Assembly: GCA_029207755.1 (NCBI GenBank)
Contig: JARCOQ010000074.1
Location: 248,001-312,000 of the forward strand
Reading direction: 5' to 3'
Length of the DNA stretch: 64,000 nucleotides
Origin: Chamaea fasciata
Taxonomy: Eukaryota; Chordata; Aves; Passeriformes; Sylviidae
In this document: positions 20,125-42,300 of the stretch, piece by piece
How the letters are laid out: each line of letters begins with the position of its first letter
Numbering within the stretch: the stretch's first letter is position 1
Made by a program: the position numbers and the translations under genes
The notes under the pieces: model-generated
Seen by the model: the letters and a program-made list of their open reading frames with translations, nothing else
Database searches by the model: none
What the model was told of the DNA's origin: nothing

Positions 20125-20201
20125 CTGTCCGTACTGGTTTGAACTGGGATCTCTCGATGCTCGGTGGCCTCCCGGGAGCGGCTCAGGGCCAGGGCCCGGC
20201 G
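20125..20201 (-). other. Candidate exon A (77 bp) of an unidentified minus-strand gene
   Basis: On the minus strand ATCCCCCAG precedes and GACAG|GTGAGG follows a CpG-rich 77-bp stretch between two minisatellites. One frame reads RRALALSRSREATEHRE then IPVQTSTD; a second frame is also open. The composition breaks sharply from the flanking repeats and the donor is near consensus. I do not recognise the product. Confidence 0.35.
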
Positions 20202-20204
20202 CTG

Positions 20205-20430
20205 GGGGATACTGGGAGTTACTGGTTTATACTGGTTTGTACTGGTTTGTACTGGGTTATACTGGTTTGTACTGGTTTGGGGGTTTTCCTTACTGGTTTG
20301 TACTGGGACAGGGTTTAGGGGTCACTGGGATGAAGTGGGATGAACTGGGAAGGGATTTGAGGTGACTGGTTTGTACTGGTTTATACTGGTTTGGGGTTTT
20401 TCTTTACTGGTTTGTACTGGGAGGGGGTTT
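20205..20430. repeat. TACTGGTTTGTACTGG repeat
   Basis: Words TACTGGTTTGTACTGG and TACTGGGATGAACTGG recur in clusters at 20208-20275, 20290-20350 and 20363-20425. The family is related to the CCCAGTATAAACCAGT array next door in opposite orientation. Confidence 0.85.
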
Positions 20431-21412
20431 GGGGGTTTTTTGGGATTTTTGGGGAGAATTTTGGGGATTTTGGGGCATCAAAAATCCCAATTTTCAGTCG
20501 GAATTTTGGGTGAATTTGGGGGATTTTGGGGCTTTAAAAATCCAAATTTTTAGTGGGAGTTTTTGGGTGAATTTTGGGGATTTTGGGGCTCCTAAAAATT
20601 CCAATTTTTAGTGGGAATTTTGGGGTCATTTTTGGGGATTTGGGGCCTCCAAAAATCTCAATTTTAGTGAGAATTTTGGGGGATTTTGGGTGGGAATTTT
20701 GGGGTGAATTTGGGTAATTTTAGGGCTTCAAAAATCCCATTTTTCAATCAGAACTTTGGGGTCATTTTTGGGGATTTTGGGGCTCTGAAATCCTGATTTT
20801 TGGGGCGAATTTTTAGGTCAATTTTTGGGATTTTGGGGCTCTGAAATCCCGATTTTTAATGGGAATTTTTGGGGTCATTTTTGGGGCATTTTGGGTGAAT
20901 TTTGGGGGATTTTGGGGCTCTAAAAGTTCCAATTTTTAGTGGGAATTTTGGGGTGAATTTAGGGGATTTTGGGTGGAAATTTTGGGGTGAATTTAGGGGA
21001 TTTTGGGACTTTAAAAATTCCAATTTTTGGGTGAATTTTTGGGATTTTGGGGGCTCTAAAAATCCCAATTTTTAGTGGGAATTTTGGGGTTTTTTGAGGG
21101 ATTTTAGGTGGGAATTTTGGGGGGAATTTTGGGGCTTTAAAAATTCCCACTTTCAGCAGGAAATTTTGGGGTGATTTTTGGGGATTTTTGGGCTCTAAAA
21201 AATCTCAATTTTAGTGGGAATTCTGGGTGGGAATTTTGGGGTGATTTTGAGGGATTTTGGGGCTTAAAAAATCTCAGTTTTCAGTCGGGATTTTGGGGTC
21301 ATTGTTTGGGATTTTGGGGCTCTGAAATCTCGATTTTTAGTGGGAATTTTTGGGGGTCATTTTTGGGGCATTTTGGGTGAATTGTGGGGGATTTTGGGGC
21401 TCTAAAAGTTTC
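20430..21412. repeat. GGGGATTTTGGGGC(T)CTAAAAATCCC repeat array
   Basis: An imperfect unit of about 70-90 bp containing GGATTTTGGGGCTCTAAAAA, CCCAATTTTTAGTGGG and AATTTTGGGGTGAATTT recurs about a dozen times. It ends at a short TTCCTATTCCTATTCC run near 21420. Confidence 0.85.
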
Positions 21413-30810
<9,398 letters not shown>

Positions 30811-31938
30811 AATCACTCTGGTTGCCTCTGAAGCCATGCTGCTTTGGGAAGCCAACTGTGAAAAGCTGCTGCCTCTGAGAAGGGAATATCAGCTGCCTTC
30901 TACTGTCACCAACTGCTTATGTGATACATATGGCTTAGCTTTTAGTATCCACTTCTCAGACACTTTCACAAAGATACATTAGGGAATGCCTGTTCTAACT
31001 GCTTGGAGAATGTTCTTAATTGTGCCTTAAGACAGCAGATCTCTGTCCTGATACGTCTTCCCTTAGGCATCGCCTGGGGCTGTTTTGCTGCATTTTAGGC
31101 TTTCTAATGAACAATGGACAAGGTATACCCAGTCACTGGTAGTTGTCACCTTCCTAATGAACTGTGAACTTAATTGCTTAACTTTGCTGATTTGCACTTT
31201 TTTTCTTTAAGTGTAATGGTTGTACTTACCTAATACTTGTTTCCTGTATGGGAACAAAATTATCTAAAACATGTAAACTTTTGGTTTGCTCTTTTTGATG
31301 CGCTCAATAACACTATAATGGAAAAAGCTGCTTTCACTGTGCAGGTCTCTAAAACATGAGAGGTGTAAGAATGTTAGCCTAGAAACCAAAGAAGGAAATC
31401 TTCAGTGTACAGGTATCGTGTAACAAAGCATTTGCAGATTATCTATTAACCATGCTTAAAGTTGCATGAAAAGATGAAAAAAAGACCAAAAAACCCAGCT
31501 GGATGGAACCTTGGTGAGAGTCAACACACACCAACCTTGTGTTCTGACTGTGACCAATTTATTTCATTCTGTTGTAACCCCAAATTTCCACTACAACACA
31601 GAGACCTCCTTTTATAAAAGGCTGTGAAGTATAGGACATGCAAAATGCAATACAATAATAGGGAGAGGTTGGATTTTCTTTTGGTTTTTTTGGAACAGAT
31701 TTAAAATACAGGAAACTGAAATGTGGCACAAACATCACAACTTCCATGCATGCCTTCAAGTGTCTTCCTTTGTTGTGCTGGCACACTCTGGACTTCAGCA
31801 TTGGGTTAAAGTCATTCTTGGGCAGAGCAGAAAGTTCACACTTCTTCAAATTTCCGAGTAATATTAAGGCTGAAATGCACCGGGTACACTTTTCCTTCAT
31901 CTTCCAGAGCACCACCAGTTGTTTTACTTAAAGCTGTG
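30811..31938. other. Space between convergent IKBKB-like and VDAC3-like segments
   Basis: Probably holds the two 3' UTRs, IKBKB-like on the left and VDAC3-like on the right. No clear boundary is visible. Confidence 0.4.
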
Positions 31939-33377
31939 TTAGGCTTCCAGCTCAAATCCCAGCCCAATTTTGTGACCTCCAGCACTGAAATTCTTGCCAT
32001 CAGTCAAGCCTGAGAGGGTCAGCTTTACACCTACAAAAGCAAGTCACGAGAACCATCATGCACTGACATCCCAGTACAGTGCTCTTCCTCAGGTCCTTGA
32101 CCTCACTAATGTGGCTCAGTTGCCACAGGAACTTGCATACACAGACATCCTTTAGTTCTCTGAGTCTGCGTAGACTTCTAGCTCCTTTGTTCATCTAGTC
32201 TGTTCTTAAGATGACAGTGAATTAAACCACAGTGTAGTACTTAACACCATTTGCTGCCACCAGTGAGAACTGCGTACCAGGTCGAAGGGCATGAGTGTAA
32301 CCAATTCCAGTGAGGCTGGCATTGTTCACTTTAGCCTATAGGAAAAAAAAAATCACAGTATTTATAAACTGTGTAAGTATTCATACAGAAGTATCCCAGT
32401 CCCCTGAGAAGGTGGCCTATGCATTAACACTCTTGGGCTACTTGGAGACCAACCTCTCTTAGAAGCATGTTCCAATCTTTTCCTTTTCTCAGGAGTTTTC
32501 AGCTTAAGCAAATGGTGCAAATTCTGCCTTCACAGAATGCCATGCTGTTTTTCACTGCCTCCTCTATTATGTCTTTATATCTTTTAAAGAGCTACTTACT
32601 GCAGTCCCTCAGAGCCTGTCTTGTTCACATCACTCAGGAGTGATTTTCTTTTTTCTTCTAATGAGCAAGAAATACATGAATATGCAATCCCCTTTTTGCA
32701 TTACTAAGTTTTGAGCTCTTAACAACAGTATTTCTCATTTTCAATTTTGGTTCAGTGGTCCTGGAACTAATTGTTGTTTTGAAACATAAATGCTTGCTAC
32801 TTCAGTTCTTGGTCTTAAAACACACACGTCAGCTAACTTTCAATGGTTAACTTACTGTTAGGAGAAGGCTGTAAGCTCAGGTAAACTTCCACCATTGTAA
32901 TTGTAATATGGTTTTACATTATGGATTTAAGAATTAAAAGGACACTTTCATTGACTTTTAAAAGACATTTTTCAGCACAGTAGCATGCTATTCCAAGCAC
33001 ACTAGTCAGACTATTTCACTATGGACAAAATTATATTTAAGATTTCTTTTCCTCCATAAGTTCACAAGTACGATGTGTGAGGTCCCAATTTAAATTTGAA
33101 CCCCAACAGAAGCCACAGTTCGCAATCTACCATACTTCCTCAGTAACTAGTTCAAGCAACTGCTTCATTACAAATTTTCAGTATTTAGGGGAGCTTGAAA
33201 TACTCATTTCTGTAACAAAATTCTTACCACAACGGAAGTCTTCTCATCCATTTGGTACTTTCAGCAATACCAAAACGTGTGTTGTTACTGCCAGCAGTCC
33301 ATGCAAGATTGACTGATGTCTCAACCTTATTAGTAACCTTCTGATAAACAGACCCACCAAACTCAGTGCCGTCATTC
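31939..33377 (-). pseudogene. VDAC3: VDAC3-like porin, last three coding exons, frameshifted
   Basis: Exons 33377-33228, 32335-32278 and 32030-31939. They read [14 protein letters not shown]...[15 protein letters not shown], then AKVNNASLTGIGYTHALRPG, then [20 protein letters not shown]...FELEA and a stop: the C-terminal beta strands of a mitochondrial outer-membrane voltage-dependent anion channel. FELEA and NFSAGGHK favour VDAC3 over VDAC1/2. The first exon is 150 nt where phase needs 151; one base is missing in GCTGAAAG near 33261. The 58- and 92-nt exons are intact. None of the earlier exons was seen in the next 10 kb to the right. In mammals VDAC3 is near IKBKB, so the pair fits one duplicated segment, but here the two are convergent. 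Confidence 0.8.
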
Positions 33378-36300
33378 CTGTTTGTAATAGATGCAAGTGT
33401 GTCAGGGCTTGCTTTGTTTAGTAACTCTTAAGATTAACCCTTCCCCACAGTGATTTGACATTATCTCCTAAAATGAACCAAGAGATCCAATATTTCCCTG
33501 AACCCAGGCTCACTACTTCCTAGCTGGAGCTGGCAGACTCCTGCTCCTATTTTTTTTTTGCACAAAGCATGTTTTGCTTGCAGAACAGAACAAGACTTGC
33601 CAGAGACCTACAGTTTAAGGTTCTGACAAAAAAAACCAAACCAAACAAACCAAAACCAAAACCAACCCACCCAGATAACCTGGTTGCTTGTCTCAAGTAA
33701 GCCAGTGTGCAGTAACACATCAAGGAGACTTCAGTTATGAGAATAAGACTGAAAACAATGTTGTTGCATTATAATCATTTAAATACACCATCTTCAGAGC
33801 GTCTCAGGCCACCTGAATGCCAAGATTAGGGCTACGCAGCGATGACAGCTGGACACAAACACAATGCCACGCATGCCTTTCTCCTTCATCGTGGGCATTT
33901 CTGAGGGAGAAAGTTTCTGTGTGGAGAGTGTGATTGATAACTGGCTAGCTGCAAAAGGTCACGTAGACATGAGGGAGCTTTGCTGAGCACACAGGCACTC
34001 TCATGAGAACCAGCAAGGCAGCAAGCTTTGCATGTCCTTGAGCACAGCTGGGATACGATAACAAGACCTTGTAGCTGAAAGATATGAGGGAGAAGCAGGT
34101 AAAACAAAAACTTACTCAAACTGTGTAACCACAAAGAAATGTAGAAAGAGGCATAGCTGACTTTTAGTCTGAGCACCAATCCTGAGCTTAACTTTTGCAA
34201 TATGCATGAGCTTATTAGTGTTATTATAAAAGCATTGTATGAATTATCAATAAACGAGATTTGCCGATCACTCATATTGAGTGCCACATTTCTCCCGCTG
34301 CGGATTTCCCACAAGAACAGACCTTCCAGTTCTTAAAATCTTCTTAGTAGGAGGTGTGATGGTGCACTTTGACTAAATTGTGGTCAATTCTGTCTCCTAA
34401 TAGCTGGCATCTTCAGATTCTACTGGCGGTGTTGGGAATATCTTTTCAAGAGTTGAGAAGGAAAGTTTCTTTTAAGGATTCTGATCTTCCAGTGTGATGC
34501 GTAGATACCAGTCAACATGTAGACTGATGACAGGCACAGACAGTATTCTTGGCAATTACTTAGAAAATAAACAAAACATCAGGCAGTAGAATAATCCTGT
34601 CAACAAGGAGGATAACAGTAACTTTTCCAAGGGACAAATGTCAATGTCACTTTCAGTTACATTGCAGGAAAAAATGGTAAAAGAAATGGGTGTGACCCAG
34701 AATTCCCACAGCCAAGAGGATATGTGAGTACCAGTTTGGCTGAAATGACTGTTGCTTGTCATTCCCCAGTGACAGTTTGGAGAAGTCATCACAGGCTCTT
34801 TTAATTGATGAATACTGATGTGTATAAGTCAGGTGTCGGTATATGTATTTTCACATCCTTTTTTTTGCTTTTTCCATTGTGCAGCAGGTAATCTCAGAAC
34901 AGCAGTGGCTGTGCTGAAGCAATATAAATAGTAATCTCTGATTTTTTCCAATGATGTTTGATTGCCAAGTGATATCCTCAACAAAGTTGGTCAGACCCTC
35001 TCCGTCCTACTCCTTGTAGCTACTGAGTACTGAGATTGTAGAAGGCCTTACTGAAGCTGACAGAAGTAATTTTCATTGCCTTCAGTGACTTTTAAGTTGG
35101 GCTGAAAGTGCTGGTTGGTCTCAAAAATACTTTGTGAGCTTTGATCTAATGAGTGGAGACCAGTGGTAAATCAAAATGGAAGGAAGAGCTTTGTGGGCAA
35201 AATGCAGTACAGGTTAATTTGCTTTTTCAAATTCTAACTTATTTAAATTTTACATCAGAAGTTGTGGAGGTCTAAATCCCTACTACCACCTTAAGGTATC
35301 TCTGCCTCATCATTGCTTAAGACACTGACTGAATGCACATAGTTTAATTTAAAGTTGATTGCATTTAACAACAGAATTTTTTAAAGCCTTTAGTCGTGTA
35401 ATAATGGTAGATAGCGCTTCATTTAGTCAAGAATGACCCGATACAGTTATCTATCATTTACATTAGCAATGTTGAACCGACAGTAAATTCAATTAATTCT
35501 TCAATTTTATGCTCTTAATATTTAAAAACCTGAATCCACTTTAAAATCAATTTGCATTATTTTGAGGATGGGATTCTTAATGTTAAGCTCCTATTAAATC
35601 CGCATTTTCTCTACTGTAGGGTTGCTTTGAAGTTTTTTGTCATGTTTTTGTGGAATGTTGGTCTTAAGCAGTTTTTGTGGGTTTGTCTGTGACTTAAGGA
35701 GCTCTCTATTGGATACTGATCTATGCAGTTGAAATAGAACACTGGAAAAACATGATTTATAACAAGTGTTCTCATAGCAGACCAGGAGGTTGGGTTGATA
35801 TTTCTTCTTCTTCCATCAAGGAACACCCATGGCTGTGGGCTATAATTTATAACAACAGTGCTGCTTTGACCGCTTTTGGTTACTGTGGGCTTGTTTTCAG
35901 GAATGATGAGTATGTAGTTATCCCATCTTGAAAGAAATACATAGCACATGTGTTTATTTGGATTAATTAGTATGGTTTTATATCACAGTTGGTAGAAAGC
36001 TGGAAGAAAAGCCCAAGAGTAAAGGAATAAAGGAGGCAAACCAAACAACTGAGGGTTGTGACTGTGGTTAAAGTCCCTTATGAATTCTGAGTGCTCCAGC
36101 AGCGGTTTTCTGTGAGTCACTCTTTGAAGCTGCCTTATCATTTTGTTATATATATTCCAATATATGTCAGTCCTGTCAGACCCTAGAGAGAACACTTGCA
36201 GTGAGTAATTTCAGGTCTGAGTGCCACAACCAGGCTGCTGAGAAAGCTGGGCCAGCCTTTTTTGTTCTTGTTGTTTCTGATGGTTTGAGCTGCAAGTTCA

Positions 36301-39300
36301 CTCAGCTGAGCTGCTCTGTGCTCCAGCTCTGTTTCTTTAGTGATGCTGCAATACTTGCTGCACGGCAACTCAATTGGAAAACAAAGAAATTAATGATACA
36401 GACAGAAGATCTGTTCCCAAAGCAGGGTGAAATTCTGGTGGAAGGGCTTCTGCTGCTTGAATTTTAAACACTGTGCTGTGAAACCTCTGACGTCATCTGT
36501 GGGTTAGTGGTTGTATCACCTGGGATAGTCCATCCAGGCCCTGTTGATGCAAACGTGCTTTTCACTGGTGCTGCTCCCTATTTTGGAGAATATCTGAAAA
36601 TAAGGTGTGAGCAAGTACTGAAAATTTCAATTTTTGCTCCTATTTACCCACTTGCCTGCTGTTTTAATTTTGAAGTAGGGTGTCAGATAGAATCTGTCTA
36701 ATGGCAGTGGTGTAAAAAGCATGCCTTCAGTTCCAAACTGAAACCCCTTGCAGTCAGCAGATGTCCCAGCTCAAGGAAAATGGGTTGCAAGCCCAAAACA
36801 TTCACTTTCCCTGCCTCATTTCTAATGGTCTTACCAAGGAAATAGCCAGACTTGGATTGTGCTTACTCTTTGCAATGAAGAAGTTGTTAATGCTGCGTTT
36901 TCATGCTCCCATCGTCGTTGTACTCCAAATGTCTGTTCTGTGGAATGGGCAGGATTAGGCTGTTTAAGACAAAGGCACTCCACATTTACAGTGCCTGTAA
37001 GGTCCATAGTAAGAGCCCTAAATAGAAGTATCATTTTCAAGATGCCTTCTATTTTACAAGCAGCCAAACAGAAAATGAAACCCTGGGTTGAATTGTAGTC
37101 TTCCTGAAGGAAGTGTCAAAGCCTAACAAGGGAGCTTGACCCAACTTTGTACTTGTTGTTGAGTGAAATAAACTTTAATTCTTAATGAATCCAAACACTG
37201 TTAATGAATCCAATACTACTACTTTACTGAAAAAAGCTGTAATTACTGGACAATCCCCTGATTTTCAGCTGCTGTAAATCACTCTATCTTCACAGAATGG
37301 AGAGGGGCACTTCATTTAACAACACTGAAGAATTAAGACAGGGAAATGGCATAAAAATCAGAAAGGATCTTAGAATCAGGGGAAACAGAGTAATGAAAAA
37401 CATATAAAGTTGGGCGTTGCTTCTGTGAAAAGACAAGTTGTACATCCATGTACATGTAGCTGCATTAAGGAAAAGCGTTAGTATTCAAGCCGAATGATGT
37501 CATGGAAAAACCGGTTTGTTTTTTTTAAGCATGCAAAACTTCTGTCAGTTGAAAGGGGATAAGAACAGCATATTAATCAATTTGCCTCCTTACCTGTTGT
37601 TTTGTGAAGTAGTTAGGATTGCTGGCATTTGCCATCTGGAATTTTATGCCAGTGGCAGATCCCTGACTGTGATGGTAGAAGGGTAAGGACCTCATCCAAA
37701 TGCATCAAGAGGAATAGTGTTTCACTGTGAAACTGCCAAGTATTTCAGACCGGTGCCTAATAATGCAAAACCTTGTTGTAAATATGTGTGAAATGTAATT
37801 TATCTAATGTAATTATGAGATGTTTAGAGCCAGTCATTTGAAATAGACTCCACTTCTCTGTTAACTTTTGACATTGGAAAGACTGTAATCATGTTGCAGA
37901 CCATCAGCCCTTGGATTAAAATTTCAACCTACAGTGAGCTTCAAACTGCTTTGCATTTACCCTTAGAAGAAAAGGGAGGTTGAATAATTTTTGTTACGTT
38001 GATTTATCTTAGGAAAATGGGTGTCGAGGTTCTGAATTACAGTAATTATTGTAAGCATGTAAAATATTATCAACTACAAGATCCACATGATGTGGTGTGG
38101 ATGGATTAGTGCACATGCTAAGACCAATTTGAGAACATTTCAAGTTTTGCTACGTTTGCGAGGGCTAGTTACATCCACTTAAAATACAGATTGGCTCTAA
38201 AATGGCAGTGGTTTGCAGGTCCAAAGTGTTAGGACTTTGGTTAAAGCAAAAGGAACAAAATAATTCTTTTTCTTTTAGCTTGGCATGCAGTTTGTGCTAA
38301 GGCTTTCAGTAGTACTTTATTGTGACAGCTCATTTTCCTTTTCATTTGATGCCCTCATATACACCTTGTCACTCTATTAAACTAGAAAGATTTAGTTTCT
38401 TAAAGAGCCTTCAATGAAGCTGTTATAAAGCCTTTTCTCAAAACAACAAATATGGAGCCTGAACACATGAGATTACATTGTTTTAGTTTATGTTGCTTTT
38501 TTGAGGAAATAAAAACAGGAGAGAGCAAGAGTTTATTGCTTAATAAGTATCAGCTATTATCATCAAAAGGGTTCATAATTTTGAGTTTCATTTTTATTTT
38601 GACCAGAACACTTTTAGATAATAAATGTTGCAATTGAATCTTGTTTTTTTTAGGAAGTTGTTAAAACAAGCTAAATGCTTTCCATTTATGGATAACAAAC
38701 TGATGCTCTAAGTTTAGGAATTACTGTGCCAAAATTTGAGTATTTCTTTGATTTCCTTGTAACCCATAAAACTGACTGTTTCTGGGTATTCTGGGACCTT
38801 TGAACTAGGGGTCTTACCTCAGGTGGGATGTCAAAAGAATATATAGATTGTGATGCTGTTTTCTCTCCATTACTAGGAGCAGTTTTTGATCCGGGCAAGT
38901 TGTGATTCAGACAATGCCGCTAGATTGCTACTTGAGAATCTGCCTTTTGTGGCCTGTTTTATGGGTATTTTCACTTTTTTCATTGCAAGTTTTTCGGATT
39001 TTCTAAGTGTGTGTTTATAAAAAAGCAGCACCCAAATTAATTGCATCTTATCAGTACGTAAGAACTACTTTATGGCATTTTAAAATGAAAACGCTATGAT
39101 AGCGTGTGTGGAAATGGAATTTAACTCACTTGGCGGACTTGAAATATATCCCTAAGCAGTAATTGCAATATCTTTTCAAATTCTCGAGCAGGAAACCAAC
39201 CTTTTTCTAAATGGAATTTTTATGAACTGTTTTAAGGACTGTTTACTGGAAAGCTGCCTAATCACTGCATTTCCTGGGTAATGACTGAAATATGTGTGCT

Positions 39301-42300
39301 GAATTAGTAGCAGGAAGATGCTCAACTACTCTGGCAGGGAACAGTTGATACTGCTTTTGCTAATGCATGTAAACCACAGAGAAAATTCTGAATATGGAGA
39401 AAATTTTTATCAATAGCCCCATTTAATTGTATCCTTCATTTGAACGGTGCCTTGCTTCAGCGATTTTTAAGGAAATTATTGAGACTATTTTTTTAAGTGG
39501 TAGAAGTAATAATTAAAACCCGTCCATGAAAAGATTTGGGAATACATTTAATTGATAGAAAGATTAGGTATATCAGGGGAAAAATCCACGTTGCTGGCAT
39601 TCTTCTGGTTTTGGGTCTTGGCGAAGGAACTAAAATGGGTTAAGAGGAAATTGCTTGTTCCACAGTGTGCTGTGTGTGGCTTCCTGGGGATTTTACCTTT
39701 ATGGTGAGTGTTCCTCTGAACACAATGAAGCTGCAGGCGTGTGCTAAATCCAGTTAAGGAGATTTCCAGTCTAGTCTTTTGGCTCTGGAAGAGTCCCTAA
39801 CTGAGCACTTGGGACATAGGATTGTCCAAAAGTGTCCCCATTGCACATTGCGAGGAATCCTGGTCTTCATTCTGCTGGTTTAGTTTGATGTTTCCATATT
39901 CTTCTAAAAAAGAATCATTGCTTTCTGTCCAGTGCCTGCATTCACAGCTGTCTGGTTTTTACCTTTTCTTCAGCTGCCTCTTCTCCACACAAGTGCCCTT
40001 GTCTACGTAACTCTTTCTTTTATGGCAGCTGTTCAATAGCTGGAGTTAAGCTTCTTGCCCTACTCTGAATTTCCAATTTCCCGTTTGAGGATGAGGCAAT
40101 CACCGCTGACTTCCCAGAGGGCACTCCTTCGCTTAGTTATCCAGCTCTTAGCAGCTTTGAAAGGGACAGAGAAATGGAAGGGAATAGCTTTGGTTCATAA
40201 ATATTTTTGCATTAATAATAATTAAAGTTAAGATCAATGATTGTAGTACAGATGACTACCAATAGTGCTTTATAGCCCCTTTGGGAACTGAAATTGTGTG
40301 AAATAATTCAAAATAGCCTCCCTAGAATGGTTATTCTGTGAGCAGCAGTAGCTCTGTTTTAAGGCTGGCGTGGTGTCAGGAGGTCTCTGGGCATGCCAGG
40401 AGTTTCAGGTTGCTCACTTTTCTATTATTTTTGCCCGTCTCCAAGTGTTTCCATTCTACATTCGGTCTTCCTGAAAATATTTGTGTGTCTTCCTTCATTT
40501 GGACATTGCAAAGCATGACTGCTTTTGTGGAGGACTTTTCACCCTTTCCCAGTCTTGTGCCTTTTGTTTCTTTTGGATGTAAATCCAAGCAAGCTGCCAA
40601 ACTTTTATATCTTATTGGGATTTAGCAGTGGTGTCAGCAAGTACAAAAAAGAGTTCAACATGTTTTATTGTTATCAAAAGCATTTCCAGGAGTGGGAATG
40701 AGGGATAGGAATCCAGGGCACAGGGATGGTGGATCCCTGTTTATCTCTGTAGTATTTTAGAGTGTGTTTCAGTGTATCCCTGAACCTCTTTTGCAAATAT
40801 TGTTAAAAAGGCAGTGCTTCCCAAAGCAAGAAATGAACCCAGGAAAAAAAAATCTCACAGTCTTATCACAGCATGCTTTTTCTTTCTTATAAAACCAACA
40901 TAATCAAAATAAAAACCAAAACCAAAACCAAAACAAACAAAAAACCTCAAAAACTAACCAAGCAAAAAACCCCCCCAAAGCCCCCAAAAAACTAAAACAA
41001 AAAAACCCCAAGCTTCTATCCAGTAAATAAGACTTAAGTTTTAAGATTTATAACTACAGAAGGTGTCTTGATCACAGCTGAAAGAGGTTTGTAGTTATGC
41101 ACGGCAGGCCCGTGAATTCCTTAGCAAACCTATGATTTTCTTCTTTTCTGAAGTATGTCTGTGAAATGTTTTGGAGTTTTGTATTGGAAAATATTTTTCT
41201 GCAACACACATTTTAGTGGGAATAAATAAAAACGCCAACTAGTATAAAGATGGAATCATGTCTTTAGGAATCTATACTAGAATAATCTTGAATCTAGAGG
41301 AAACTTGAATGTGGGGAGGAGAGTGGAGGTATTGAAAATCTGAGAGGGTTTTTGCTCGCACCAGTTGTGTTTTCATGCTGTTTACTTGGGCTAATATAGT
41401 TCATGCTGCACTGCAAAACTTTTAGGTGCCTTCAGCATGTTGAATAAGAAGCTGTAGTTTTATAAAATAGCATTTATTTTGTTGTGGATGGGCTGCTTTA
41501 TCACCTACATACAAGGACTTGCAATCACATCCGTTGTATCTCGTGTTAAACAAGGATTTAGGAGAACTCCATGGAGTTCAATGAGCCCATTTCTAGCTGT
41601 GTTGACAGCAGATTTCTACCCAGATGCCGGATAAGCATACTTGGTATTTTGAAAAGTTTTTCCAGGCTCCAGCTCTTTTGAAGGAGGCACTTAATGAGCT
41701 TCTGTGTATTTAGCAACCTTCATCAGATGCCTTTACATCAACTTGTGCAGGCTGCCTTTGGGCTCGTATGAAAAATCAGGCGTACGTTCTAAAATGTGAG
41801 AATGCTTTTTTTCTCTGTGAATGTTTGAGGGATCTCGTGCTCTTTTTCCACAATTTAGTCGTTCAAGCCTGAGGTGCTCTGGTCCCAGGGAAGATCGATA
41901 GGATGTTGCCATTACGGCCGTGTCTGTCAATTACAGCCAGATTCAGGCGGTCAGGTAGGATTGTAAATTTGTGCCAACCAGTCACAGATGTTCCAGCTGT
42001 GCAGACATGTGGCACTATTTATTCTACTCTTTTTTCATAAAGGCCACAGGGGGGCAAAATATTGTCCCTACCCAGAGACTGCAGCCGTTCTCCTGAAAGC
42101 ACCTTCCAATCTTCCTCTCCACGCAGGGATGATGGAATTAGGTCCTTTTAGCCCTCACATGTTTGTTTCAAACTCCCACAGCTCACAGAATTAATTTCTG
42201 TTGGGAACACAATGTGATGATGAGGCAGGTTATTCTGGCTGGGCTTTTCCTTTATCTGCTATACAAAGCAACTGATTCACTTTCTATTAATTACCACCAG

